NCBI GenBank assembly: GCA_016209985.1
Contig: JACQVB010000128.1
Location: forward strand, 1-44,359
Origin: Gemmatimonadota bacterium
GTDB lineage: Bacteria > Gemmatimonadota > Gemmatimonadetes > Gemmatimonadales > GWC2-71-9
Direction: 5' to 3'
DNA length: 44,359 bases
Below are positions 1 to 7,987 of the stretch, piece by piece. The notes beneath the pieces are model-generated. The model searched no databases and was not told the origin of the DNA. It worked only from the letters and a program-made list of their open reading frames with translations. The position numbers were made by a program, and so were the translations under genes. Positions within the stretch are counted from its first letter, which is position 1. Each line of letters begins with the position of its first letter.

Positions 1-55
1 CTCATGCCGCGACCCGCCGACCCGCCCACCCGCCGACCCGCCGTCGGGGCACATC
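1..55. repeat. Low-complexity CCCGCC/CCGACC-rich run
   Basis: Short overlapping units of the type CGACCCGC and CCCACC repeat through the first 50 bases, directly before the porB start. One frame is open through it and would encode a Pro/Arg-rich linker. Another frame ends at a TGA at 66-68, inside porB, so it could be the tail of an upstream overlapping gene such as porA. The window is too short to decide. Confidence 0.4.
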
Positions 56-1045
56 ATGCCAACCCTGAAGACGCTCGCCACCAACGAGTCCAATGAGCTT
101 CGTTTCCGCGGCGGCCACTCGCTGTGCCAGGGATGCGGCATCCCCCTGGTGGTGCGCACCGTCCTCAACACCATCCAGACGCCAGTGGTGGTCATCAATG
201 CGACCGGCTGTCTGGAAGTGGCGACGACCCGCTACCCGACGACTGCGTGGAACGTGCCCTGGCTGCACGTCGCCTTCGCGAACGCGAGTGCGGCGGCGAG
301 CGGCGTCGAGGCGGCGTATCGGTCCCTGGTGCGACGTGGTGCGTTACCGAGCAAGCAGCCGATCACCTTCGTCGTGTTCGGAGGAGACGGCGGGACCTAC
401 GACATCGGACTGCAATCACTGTCCGGCGCCCTCGAGCGCGGGCACCGCTTCCTGTATGTCTGTTATGACAACCAGGCGTACCTGAACACCGGTGTGCGGC
501 GCTCCGGCGCGACGCCGTTCGGCACCAGCACCTCGACCAGTCCGGCTGGGATCGAGAGCTTCGGGAAGCAGCAGAACCGGAAAGACCTCACCGCGATCGT
601 GGTCGCGCACCATGTGCCGTACGTCGCGCAAGCGGCGATATCGCACTGGCAGGACCTGTCGGAGAAAGTGGCGCGGGCGACCTCGTTCGATGGCCCTTCG
701 TTTCTCAACGTCCTCACTCCCTGCCAGCTCGGCTGGGGGCATCCGGCGCGCGACTCGGTGCGGATCGCGCGGCTCGCGGTTGGCACCTGCGTCTGGCCGC
801 TCTTCGAGGTGGTGGCCGGACGCTACCGGCTCACGTATCGGCCTCGCCGCATACCGGCGGTGGCGGAGTGGCTCAAAGAACAGGGCCGGTTCCAGCGCCT
901 GTTTCTCCCCGTCAACGCCGAGCGACTCGCGGCCGTCCAGCGGGATGTGGACCGGGAGTGGACGAGGTTACTGGAACGCTGTCGTCAGGATGAGGGATGG
1001 TTCGCGGAGCAACCGAATGGCGGTCCTCTCGGGCTAGACTCGTGA
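56..1045 (+). CDS. porB: Pyruvate:ferredoxin oxidoreductase, beta (TPP-binding) subunit
   Basis: This 329-residue protein matches the beta subunit of multi-subunit (archaeal-type) pyruvate:ferredoxin oxidoreductase, which holds thiamine diphosphate and the proximal 4Fe-4S cluster. Seen near the N-terminus is CQGCG, then NATGCLEVATTRYP with another family cysteine. The TPP motif follows (GGDGGTYDIGLQSLSGALERG to YDNQAYLNTG), then the STSTSPAG segment typical of PorB. Length is normal for the family (about 300-330). The alpha, gamma and delta subunits would lie upstream, outside the window. No strong ribosome binding site is visible before ATG 56, and the frame stays open upstream, so the start is provisional. 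It converges on the antiporter gene with a 10-bp gap. It is a third 2-oxoacid:ferredoxin oxidoreductase beside the two in the minus-strand operon. Confidence 0.9.
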   Translation: MPTLKTLATNESNELRFRGGHSLCQGCGIPLVVRTVLNTIQTPVVVINATGCLEVATTRYPTTAWNVPWLHVAFANASAAASGVEAAYRSLVRRGALPSKQPITFVVFGGDGGTYDIGLQSLSGALERGHRFLYVCYDNQAYLNTGVRRSGATPFGTSTSTSPAGIESFGKQQNRKDLTAIVVAHHVPYVAQAAISHWQDLSEKVARATSFDGPSFLNVLTPCQLGWGHPARDSVRIARLAVGTCVWPLFEVVAGRYRLTYRPRRIPAVAEWLKEQGRFQRLFLPVNAERLAAVQRDVDREWTRLLERCRQDEGWFAEQPNGGPLGLDS

Positions 1046-1055
1046 GGTCCCGCAG

Positions 1056-2480
1056 TCAGCTCCGAAAGAAGAGCAGCCACACGATGACAAAAACGGGAAT
1101 CAGGATTGGCAGGGAGTATTTCCAGATGTATCCCACGAACGTGGGGCAGGCGACTCCCGCCTGCTCGGAGATGGACTTTACCATGAAGTTCGGGCCGTTT
1201 CCGATGTAGGTGTTGGCCCCGAAGAACACCGCCCCCATCGAGATCGCCAGCACGTAGCGCCAGCTCTCGGCGGTCAGCGGCAGGGCCCCGACAGCCAGGG
1301 AGGCCGCGGAGTCGAGTGGCGCGGTCCCGATCATCGCATAGACGTGCGCGGGATTGTCCACCTGCGCGCCATGGAGGCCGAATGCGGCGGTCAGGAAGTT
1401 GAGATAGGTCGGCGCGTTGTCGAGCACGCTCGAGAGGGTGCCGGTGGCCCAGAAGTATTGCCCGTAGGTGACTATGCCGAGGCTCTTGGCGTGGAGCTCC
1501 AGCCAATCCAGCGCCGGCACCATGGTGGCGAAAATGCCGGCGAACAGGATCGCAACCTCCTTGATCGGCAGGAAGTTGAAGTCGTTCTTCCCGTGGATCT
1601 CGCTGCGGGTCGTGATGTAGGAGCCCGCCGCCGCCGACCACATGATGATCTCCCGCAACATCCGGGGATGCTCCGGCACGAACACCGCGACCAGGATCAC
1701 CAGCAGGAACACGCTGTTGTGCAACCCGGAGAACTCTCGCTGGTCGGGTTTCGCCTCCTCCAGACGCTCCTGTACGCTCGCCCGGCGGAAATTGCGGGAA
1801 TCGATGGCGTAGAAAGCGAGCAGGAGCAGGCCCATGGCAAGCAGCCAGGGCTGCCAGGCGCGGGTGATGACCCAGAAGAACGGGATCCCCTTGAGGTACC
1901 CGAGGAAGAGAGGCGGGTCGCCGATCGGCGTCAGCGCGCCGCCGACGTTGCTGACCAGGAAGATGAAAAAGACGACATGATAGGACTGGATACGGTGGCG
2001 ATTGGCCCACAGGTAGGGCCGGATCAGGAGCATCGAGGCGCCCGTCGTGCCCAACAGGTTCGCGATCACGGAGCCGAAGGCCAAGAGCAGCACGTTCTCG
2101 TGCGGCGCGCTGAGCCCGCGGATTCGCATATGGATTCCGCCCGATACCACAAACAGCGAGCCGATCAGCGAGATGAAGCTGACATACTCGTACCCGGTGT
2201 GCAGAACGCGGGGACCGTGCCCCAGCACGAACACGTAGTAGCACACCACGGCGGCACCGAGGCCCAAGGCCACCCGGGGATAATTGCGCTCCCACCAATG
2301 GCGATTGATGAACGGCACGACGGCAATCGCTGCCAGGAGGGTCACAAAGGGCAAGGCGAGCCAGAGGCCTACTTCGGGAGCGTGGCCGGGCTCGTGGTCC
2401 ACGAAATTGAACGTGGCGACGAGCGCGGCGACTCCGACGATCGACGCGACGACTCCCCAGGGGCGCATCGTTCCCTTCAT
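1056..2480 (-). CDS. NhaD-type Na+/H+ antiporter (ion transporter superfamily)
   Basis: This 474-residue polytopic membrane protein of the CitMHS/NhaD/ArsB ion-transporter superfamily should exchange Na+ for H+ across the inner membrane. There are roughly 12 hydrophobic segments. Characteristic stretches are NLLGTTGASMLLIRP, SNVGGALTPIGDPPLFLG and LDNAPTYLNF, which match the half-helix motifs of NhaD-like antiporters. Length fits NhaD (about 470-480). It is the last gene of the kor-rnf operon, 31 bp after apbE. That placement suggests it balances the Na+ or H+ gradient made by Rnf. An anion or arsenite permease of the same superfamily is the alternative; the GDPP motif and the rnf context favour an antiporter. 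Confidence 0.8.
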   Translation of the reverse strand: MKGTMRPWGVVASIVGVAALVATFNFVDHEPGHAPEVGLWLALPFVTLLAAIAVVPFINRHWWERNYPRVALGLGAAVVCYYVFVLGHGPRVLHTGYEYVSFISLIGSLFVVSGGIHMRIRGLSAPHENVLLLAFGSVIANLLGTTGASMLLIRPYLWANRHRIQSYHVVFFIFLVSNVGGALTPIGDPPLFLGYLKGIPFFWVITRAWQPWLLAMGLLLLAFYAIDSRNFRRASVQERLEEAKPDQREFSGLHNSVFLLVILVAVFVPEHPRMLREIIMWSAAAGSYITTRSEIHGKNDFNFLPIKEVAILFAGIFATMVPALDWLELHAKSLGIVTYGQYFWATGTLSSVLDNAPTYLNFLTAAFGLHGAQVDNPAHVYAMIGTAPLDSAASLAVGALPLTAESWRYVLAISMGAVFFGANTYIGNGPNFMVKSISEQAGVACPTFVGYIWKYSLPILIPVFVIVWLLFFRS

Positions 2481-2511
2481 GCGCCAACCTCTCGTCCGCT
2501 CATTCGGGCAG

Positions 2512-3513
2512 TTACGCGACCTGTGACTGGACGATGTGGGCTGCGCCGGAGCGACGCCCTAGCAGGTGCTCGGCGGCTTTTGCGGGGATGCCGAACAGCG
2601 TGGTAGCCGCCGCATCTGCCGCCATGCAGTTGTCGGCCCTGACGCTGATGCTGTGTAGCGGGGTGATCCGGGGCTCGGCCGTGGCCGGGTCGAGCAGGTG
2701 GTGGTATCGCCGGCCGCGATAGTCGAAATACTGGAAATAGTCCCCCGAGGTGGCCACCGCCTGGTTGGACAGCTCCAGCGTCGTGGTGATCCGCTCGGGA
2801 TCGCTCGCGGAGCGTACGCCGATGTTCCATGGATTGCCGTCTGCCGATTCACCGAGCGCATAAAGATCGCCACCGGCGTTCACCAACGCATCGCGAACGC
2901 CCCAGTCTCGCAGCGTGAGGACCGCCGCGTCCACGGCGTAGCCCTTGGCGATGCCTCCCAGATCGATCTGTACCTCCCGATCGGTGAAGCGAACGGCCGG
3001 GCGGCCCGACCAGGTGTCGAGGTCGATCGCGCGATAGAATCTCCGGTTGGCCAGCCTCCGAACGGCCGTGGCCGGGGGCGGCTCGTGACGGTGACCGACG
3101 TCCCAGGTCGCGACCACCGCGCCGACACCCGGATCAAAAGCGCCGTCGCTCGCCTCCGCCCAGTCCAGGGCAGCCCGAAGCACGCGGGCGGTCTCGCGGC
3201 TAAGCAGCACCGCCTCGCGGCCGGCTGTGAGGTTGGCCCGGCCCACTTCCGACGTGGCACTGAAGCGGCTCATGAGTCGCTCGACCCGGTATACGTCCTC
3301 CACCGCCGCGTCCATGGCGGCATGGGCGAATTGCCGGTCCCGGTGAGCCACGGCGATTTCCACCACCGTGCCCATCGCCGGAACAGTGCGGTGCACCAGC
3401 ACCCGCTGCCGCCGCACCCAGGGTATGGTCGAAACAACGAACGCGCCCACGCCCAGCGCCAGGAATTGCCGGCGGGAAGGACGGCGTCCCTTGCTGGTTT
3501 CGAATTCGGTCAT
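2512..3513 (-). CDS. apbE: FAD:protein FMN transferase (ApbE)
   Basis: ApbE moves FMN from FAD onto a threonine of RnfG and RnfD on the outer face of the inner membrane. The 333 residues begin with a twin-arginine-like leader (SRRQFLALG, 13-21) followed by a hydrophobic stretch, so export is expected. Family motifs are present: DPGVG at 127-131, GGIAKGYAVD at 186-195, NAGGD at 212-216, ATSGDY at 254-259, HHLLDP at 271-276 and ADNCMAADAAAT at 293-304. These form the FAD and Mg2+ site. The start overlaps the stop of the preceding NqrM-like gene by 4 bp. The acceptor TGAT motifs are encoded in the same operon, so the role is well supported. Confidence 0.95.
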   Translation of the reverse strand: MTEFETSKGRRPSRRQFLALGVGAFVVSTIPWVRRQRVLVHRTVPAMGTVVEIAVAHRDRQFAHAAMDAAVEDVYRVERLMSRFSATSEVGRANLTAGREAVLLSRETARVLRAALDWAEASDGAFDPGVGAVVATWDVGHRHEPPPATAVRRLANRRFYRAIDLDTWSGRPAVRFTDREVQIDLGGIAKGYAVDAAVLTLRDWGVRDALVNAGGDLYALGESADGNPWNIGVRSASDPERITTTLELSNQAVATSGDYFQYFDYRGRRYHHLLDPATAEPRITPLHSISVRADNCMAADAAATTLFGIPAKAAEHLLGRRSGAAHIVQSQVA

Positions 3514-3695
3514 GCCTCAACTCCTCTAGAAACCCCGTTATCCCCGGCCTCGGGGCGGCGCCGGCAAGCTCCACAGCCGCCATGATCGTCGCCGACGGAG
3601 CAGTCGCCGCAGCCCGCTCCCGCGTCCTGCCGCCAAAACAGCGTGAATCCGGCGAACAGTGCCGCGCAGACCAGGATCACCAGGATCTCGGTCAT
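3510..3695 (-). CDS. NqrM-like four-cysteine single-pass membrane protein
   Basis: This 61-residue protein has one N-terminal membrane segment (about residues 4-20) and two CxxC pairs, C29/C32 and C41/C44, in a Gly/Asp-rich tail. That layout matches NqrM (DUF539), a small protein needed to deliver iron for the Fe-Cys4 centre between NqrD and NqrE; NqrM genes lie beside apbE in nqr operons. Here it sits between rnfA and apbE, overlapping each by 4 bp. RnfA and RnfE are the NqrE/NqrD homologues, so the inferred job is metallocentre assembly in Rnf. It is shorter than typical NqrM (about 70-85) and the call rests on architecture and context, not on an alignment. Confidence 0.65.
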   Translation of the reverse strand: MTEILVILVCAALFAGFTLFWRQDAGAGCGDCSVGDDHGGCGACRRRPEAGDNGVSRGVEA

Positions 3696-4270
3696 CCAGA
3701 GCTCAGCAGGCCGGCGAAGCCCATGAAGGCGAGCGAGAGGCTGCCGGCGATGAGCAGAACCAGAGCGGTTCCCCGGACCGGTTGCGGGATGTTTGCCAGC
3801 TCGGAGCTTTCCCGGATTGACGCCATCAGTACCAGCGCCAGCGTGAGTCCGGCACCCGCTCCCACCGCGAAGGACAGCCCTTCGAGAAAGTCGTATCCTC
3901 GGCTGGTCTGGAAAATGGCGAGACCCAGAATGGCGCAGTTGGTGGTGATGAGCGGCAGGTAGATGCCCAGTTCCCGGAACAGGACTGGGCTCACTTTCTT
4001 GATCACCATTTCAACGATCTGTACCAGCGACGCGATCACGACGATGAACGAGATCAGCCGCAGGTACGGGGCGTAGACCAGCACGAAGGTGTTGAGCACC
4101 CACACGCACACGGCGGTCATCACCAGCACGAAGGTGTTCGCTGCCCCCATTCGCAACGCCGTGGCGATGCGGTTGGATACGCCGATGAAAGGGCAGAGTC
4201 CCAGGAACAGCATCAGGGTGAAGTTGTTCACCACCATCGCCGAGACGAAGATCCAGGTCAGCTCGCCCAT
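3692..4270 (-). CDS. rnfA: Rnf complex membrane subunit RnfA
   Basis: RnfA is an integral membrane subunit of the ion-translocating ferredoxin:NAD+ oxidoreductase and, with RnfE, holds an intramembrane iron-sulfur centre. The 192-residue protein has six hydrophobic segments. Both conserved half-sites with the cysteines are seen: NNFTLMLFLGLCPFIG near residue 25 and LPLITTNCAILGLAIF near residue 110. Length matches the family (about 190-195). The start codon shares one base with the rnfE stop (TAATG), and the stop overlaps the NqrM-like gene, so translation is coupled. RnfA and RnfE are paralogues; this one is assigned RnfA by its short N-terminus and the TTNCAILG motif. Confidence 0.93.
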   Translation of the reverse strand: MGELTWIFVSAMVVNNFTLMLFLGLCPFIGVSNRIATALRMGAANTFVLVMTAVCVWVLNTFVLVYAPYLRLISFIVVIASLVQIVEMVIKKVSPVLFRELGIYLPLITTNCAILGLAIFQTSRGYDFLEGLSFAVGAGAGLTLALVLMASIRESSELANIPQPVRGTALVLLIAGSLSLAFMGFAGLLSSG

Positions 4271-4992
4271 TACGCCACCTTTCCGACCGTCGGTGCGCAG
4301 GCCGGTTCATTGACCGGCACGGCACGTCCTGCCTTCCGCTGCCGCCACCAGCCGACCACGAGGAGCAGGGCGCCCAGGGTGAGAAATCCGCCCGGCGGCA
4401 GCACCATGATGACCCACGGCTCGTACGACGGCCCGAAGAGGCTGCGGCCGAGCAAGGTCCCACTCCCGAGGATTTCCCGGATCGTGCCCATGAGCAGCAG
4501 CGTGAGGATGAACCCGAATCCCATGCCGAGGGCGTCCAGCGCCGAGCGGCCCACGGATTGCCTGGACGCGAATGCTTCCGCCCGAGCCAGGATGATGCAA
4601 TTGACCACGATCAGCGGCACGAATGCGCCGAGGCTCTTGTGGATTGCTGGGGCCACCGCCTCCAGCGTCATGTCGGCCACCGTTACGAATGTGGCGATGA
4701 TCAGGACGAAGGTGGCAATCCGAACCTGATCCGGCACCCACCGCCTGATCCCGGAAACCAGTACGCAGGAGCCGACCAGGACGAACAGGGTGGCCAGACC
4801 CATGGCGATGCTGTTGGCGACGCTGTTGGTCACCGCCAGCGTGGGACACATGCCCAGTACCTGAACCAGGACCGGGTTCTCCTTCCACACGCCCCGCAGC
4901 AGATCCTCCCGCGGTGCCACCGGCCGGCGGGCGCGAGGCGCCACCGGTGCCCCGTGCGTCATGGAGGCCGGCTCGACGGCGCCGTGGGTCAT
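4270..4992 (-). CDS. rnfE: Rnf complex membrane subunit RnfE
   Basis: RnfE pairs with RnfA in the membrane core of Rnf. This 240-residue protein begins with a polar Pro/Ala/Arg-rich stretch of about 30 residues, then the family start LLRGVWKENPVLVQVLGMCP with its first cysteine. The second half-site VPLIVVNCIILARAEAFAS follows. The N-terminus carries MTHGA twice (residues 1 and 11), so an internal ATG ten codons in is possible. ATG at 4992 overlaps the rnfG stop as ATGA and is preferred. RnfE proteins are usually 200-235 residues, so the leader makes this one slightly long. It has six predicted membrane spans and the C-terminal GWWRQRK typical of a cytoplasmic end. Confidence 0.93.
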   Translation of the reverse strand: MTHGAVEPASMTHGAPVAPRARRPVAPREDLLRGVWKENPVLVQVLGMCPTLAVTNSVANSIAMGLATLFVLVGSCVLVSGIRRWVPDQVRIATFVLIIATFVTVADMTLEAVAPAIHKSLGAFVPLIVVNCIILARAEAFASRQSVGRSALDALGMGFGFILTLLLMGTIREILGSGTLLGRSLFGPSYEPWVIMVLPPGGFLTLGALLLVVGWWRQRKAGRAVPVNEPACAPTVGKVA

Positions 4993-5654
4993 TGAGTGGC
5001 GTTCCGGGCGTAGGCGTCCATGATCGGACCGAGGCGGGCGATGGTCTGGTTGATCGCGCGGATCACCGTGCGCGATGAGATGGTGGCACCGGTGATCATG
5101 TCCACCTGGCTGGCGTCGCCTGCTTTGCCGCTTCCCCGCTTGACGCCGTTCAGGGGTACGGCGGCTCCCTCGAATTCCCCGATGAAGGCAGAGTCCTTGA
5201 GGATCTTGTCTCCCAATCCCGGCGTTTCCTTGCTTTCCAGGACCTTCATGGCCATGAGGTGGCCGGTCTTCGGGTCGTAACCGAAGATCAGCCTGATCAC
5301 GTCCTGGAAGCCCGGCTCCGCGGCGGCAACGGCGAATCCCACGGAGCCGCCGTTACCCCGATGCCCGAGGTAGACCTGCTCGAGCTTGGTTCGATCCAGG
5401 CCGGCGGCCGGCTCGGTCTCCAATTTGCCGTCCACGAGGTAGAGAGTGTCGTACGAGTCGGGCTCCTTCAGCACCTCGTTGATCGCCTGCCTCAGCACCT
5501 CGGCCTTGTGGGCCTGGATCGATGGCTGGGTCCACCGGAAAACGACCACGATGAGCAGGCCGGCCAACGCACCCAGACCACCCAGGGTGGTGACCAGGCG
5601 CGACGTGCGGACATCGGCCGCCGCGGGCTGGCCGGTTCCGGCGGGGTCGGTCAC
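4989..5654 (-). CDS. rnfG: Rnf complex FMN-binding subunit RnfG
   Basis: RnfG is a membrane-anchored, outward-facing flavoprotein carrying FMN bound covalently to threonine. The 221-residue reading has one membrane helix (about residues 21-40) and an FMN-binding domain with ETPGLGDKI (about 143-151) and DMITGATISSRTV. The TGAT motif is at 188-191, so Thr191 should be the ApbE target. The start chosen is GTG at 5652-5654, which overlaps the rnfD stop as GTGA. The frame stays open far upstream, but that part runs antisense to the conserved RnfD reading and is rejected. The stop overlaps rnfE by 4 bp. Confidence 0.92.
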   Translation of the reverse strand: MTDPAGTGQPAAADVRTSRLVTTLGGLGALAGLLIVVVFRWTQPSIQAHKAEVLRQAINEVLKEPDSYDTLYLVDGKLETEPAAGLDRTKLEQVYLGHRGNGGSVGFAVAAAEPGFQDVIRLIFGYDPKTGHLMAMKVLESKETPGLGDKILKDSAFIGEFEGAAVPLNGVKRGSGKAGDASQVDMITGATISSRTVIRAINQTIARLGPIMDAYARNATQ

Positions 5655-6658
5655 CGCACCCCCGTTACTCGCCCCGTCCCGAAGACGCGCGGCTGGGTGA
5701 CGCGGTTGATGAAGGGGACCATGGCGTTCATCAGGAGGATGCCGTACATGACGCCCTCGGCCAGCCCCCCCCAGATTCTGATCACGACCACCAGCACGCC
5801 GATGCCGGCGCCGAAGATCCAGCTTCCCAGGTTGGTCACCGGCGACGTGACCATATCGGTGGCCATGTAGGTCGCGCCCAGCACCAGACCGCCGGAAAAC
5901 AGCATGAAGGCCGGTGCGGGGAACCGTGGCGCATCGAGGAGGTGGAGCATCTCCGCCAGGATGGCCACCGCGGCGAAGACGCTCACCGGGATTCGCCAGT
6001 TGAGGTAGTTCTTGAGCGCGAGATACGTCCCGCAGAGCAGGATGACCAACGCGGAGGTTTCTCCCAGCGATCCGCCCGTGGTGCCGAAGAACAAGTCGGA
6101 GACCGGTGTCCCGGCGTGCTCGAACTTCATCAGGCCGAGCGGTGTTGCTCCAGTGATCGCGTCGGTGGCTCCGGCGCTCATCAGCGGCAGCGCGAGGTTG
6201 TCCCCCCGCAGTTCCCACCAGGTGCCGCCCGGCTTGGGCCAGGTCGTCAGTGCGACGGGGAACGCCGCCTGGAGAAACGCGCGGCCCAGGAGCGCGGGGT
6301 TGAAGACGTTCTGTCCCAGCCCGCCGAAGATCAGCTTACCGAAGCCGATGGCGAAGGCACCGCCCACGAACGCCATCCAGATCGGCAGGCCGGCCGGTAG
6401 CGTCAGGCCGAGCAGGATGCCGGTGATCATGGCGGACCCGTCGAGCAGGGTGCGGCCCTTCCCGAACCAGAACTCCGTGACCAGCGCTCCCAGTGTGGCG
6501 GCGGCCACCACCAGCAGCGCGCTCACACCGAAGAAGTAGCTCGCGGCAGCGAGGACCGGCCCGAGACTCGCGACCACCGTCCACATGATTCGTGGAGTGG
6601 AATCGGGGGTCGAGAGATGCGGTGAGGCGGTGACGACCAACGGGTTGGATGAGCTCAT
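5651..6658 (-). CDS. rnfD: Rnf complex membrane flavoprotein subunit RnfD
   Basis: RnfD is the NqrB-like membrane subunit of Rnf, with covalent FMN on a threonine and probably part of the ion channel. This 335-residue protein has about ten hydrophobic segments. The flavinylation motif ITGATPLG sits at 168-175, so Thr172 is the expected FMN site. A second GAT lies just before it at 163-165 (SAGAT) and is unlikely to be the acceptor. GGLGQNVFNPALLGRAFL at 112-129 is a strong family signature. ATG 6658 overlaps the rnfC stop as ATGA. Length fits the family (about 310-350). Confidence 0.94.
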   Translation of the reverse strand: MSSSNPLVVTASPHLSTPDSTPRIMWTVVASLGPVLAAASYFFGVSALLVVAAATLGALVTEFWFGKGRTLLDGSAMITGILLGLTLPAGLPIWMAFVGGAFAIGFGKLIFGGLGQNVFNPALLGRAFLQAAFPVALTTWPKPGGTWWELRGDNLALPLMSAGATDAITGATPLGLMKFEHAGTPVSDLFFGTTGGSLGETSALVILLCGTYLALKNYLNWRIPVSVFAAVAILAEMLHLLDAPRFPAPAFMLFSGGLVLGATYMATDMVTSPVTNLGSWIFGAGIGVLVVVIRIWGGLAEGVMYGILLMNAMVPFINRVTQPRVFGTGRVTGVR

Positions 6659-7980
6659 GCCGCGCTCTGCCGCTGGCGGATCGCCACCCGGGCCGCCTGG
6701 AACAGCTGCGGAAGCGGGATGTTCGAGGGGCAGGCGTAGGAGCAGCATCCACACAGCATGCAGTCGGCCAGGTGATTCGCCGTCATCTCGTCGTACCGCC
6801 CCGCCAGGGCCAGGCTGCCCAGCAACTGGGGATTGAGAAATACCGGGCAGGCGTCCAGGCAACGGCCGCAGCGGATGCAGGGGTAGGATTCCTCCGCCTT
6901 GCAGTCGGATTCGGTGAGCACCACGACCCCGGTCGTTCCCTTGAGCAGCGGGACATCGAGGTTGGCCTGGGCGACGCCCATCATCGGGCCTCCGAACACC
7001 ACCTCACGCGCGTCCGGGGTCATCCCGCCGCAGGCGTCCAGCAGATAACGCAGAGGCGTCCCGACCGGCACGATCAGGTTGGAGGGCCGCCGGATGCCGC
7101 GGCCGGTGACGGTCACGATCCGCTCGATGAGGGGCAGGCCGGTCTCGAACACTTCGGCGATGGTCGCCACCGACGCGATGTTCTGCACCACGGTGCCCAC
7201 ATGCAGCGGCAGCTTCCCCGAGGGGACTTCACGGCCCACCAGGGCCCTGATCAGCATCTTCTCAGCGCCCTGCGGATACTTGACCGTGAGCGGCTGCACC
7301 GCGACGTCGATGTCGCCGGGCAGCGAGGATCGCAGCGCCGCGATCGCGTCGGGCTTGTTTCGCTCGATCCCGATCACGGCCCGGCGCACGCCGAGGCACT
7401 GCATCATGATCCGCACGCCCAAGTGCACCCGCTGGGGATACTCCACCATGGTGCGATGATCGGTGGTCAGGTACGGCTCGCACTCGCAACCGTTGATGAT
7501 CAGGACATCGATCGCCTGGTCCTTGGGCGGGGACAGCTTGACGTGGGTCGGGAACGCCGCTCCGCCGAGCCCCACCACCCCCGCTTTGCGTATGGCTTCG
7601 ATCAGTTGCTCGCGAGTGAGTCCCTTCCAGTCCGGGACGATGCGCGGCCGCGGCGCCTGCGGGGAGTATGGCTCGACCGCTATCCGAACGGCCGGAGCGA
7701 AGCTGCCGTCCGGGTGAGGCCATAGGCCCACCGCATCGACCCGTCCGGCGGCCGAGGCGTGGACCGGCGAGGACATCCAGCCATCCGCCTCCGCGACCGT
7801 GTCGCCCCGCTCGACCCGGTCACCCGGCTTGACGATCGCCTTGGCCGGTTTGCCGGTGTGCTGCCGGAGCGGGAGGATCACCTCTTCCGGGTAGGGCAGG
7901 CGGCGGATGGCCGCGCTCCGCGTGAGCGCCTTGAGGTCCGGCGGGTGCACCCCGTGTCGGAAACTGAAGCGCGGGATCAC
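6655..7980 (-). CDS. rnfC: Rnf complex NADH-binding subunit RnfC
   Basis: RnfC is the peripheral cytoplasmic subunit that carries FMN, binds NAD(H) and passes electrons from ferredoxin-side clusters to NAD+. The 441 residues start with the RnfC N-terminal barrel (FRHGVHPPDLKALT), then the biotinyl-lipoyl-like segment with KPGDRV and SPVHAS. The Complex I 51-kDa-like core follows, with GLGGAAFPTHVKL and INGCECEPYLTTD. Two 4Fe-4S motifs close it: CIRCGRCLDAC at 368-378 and CMLCGCCSYAC at 407-417. Length is typical of compact RnfC proteins. It starts 7 bp after the giant oxidoreductase stop and overlaps rnfD by 4 bp. Confidence 0.95.
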   Translation of the reverse strand: MIPRFSFRHGVHPPDLKALTRSAAIRRLPYPEEVILPLRQHTGKPAKAIVKPGDRVERGDTVAEADGWMSSPVHASAAGRVDAVGLWPHPDGSFAPAVRIAVEPYSPQAPRPRIVPDWKGLTREQLIEAIRKAGVVGLGGAAFPTHVKLSPPKDQAIDVLIINGCECEPYLTTDHRTMVEYPQRVHLGVRIMMQCLGVRRAVIGIERNKPDAIAALRSSLPGDIDVAVQPLTVKYPQGAEKMLIRALVGREVPSGKLPLHVGTVVQNIASVATIAEVFETGLPLIERIVTVTGRGIRRPSNLIVPVGTPLRYLLDACGGMTPDAREVVFGGPMMGVAQANLDVPLLKGTTGVVVLTESDCKAEESYPCIRCGRCLDACPVFLNPQLLGSLALAGRYDEMTANHLADCMLCGCCSYACPSNIPLPQLFQAARVAIRQRQSAA

Positions 7981-7987
7981 GCGGTCC

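Noticed and set aside
985-2487. 500-codon minus-strand frame overlapping the antiporter gene
   Set aside because: Arg/Pro/Ala-rich composition typical of a shadow frame in GC-rich DNA; the NhaD-type reading in the other frame has clear helices and motifs.
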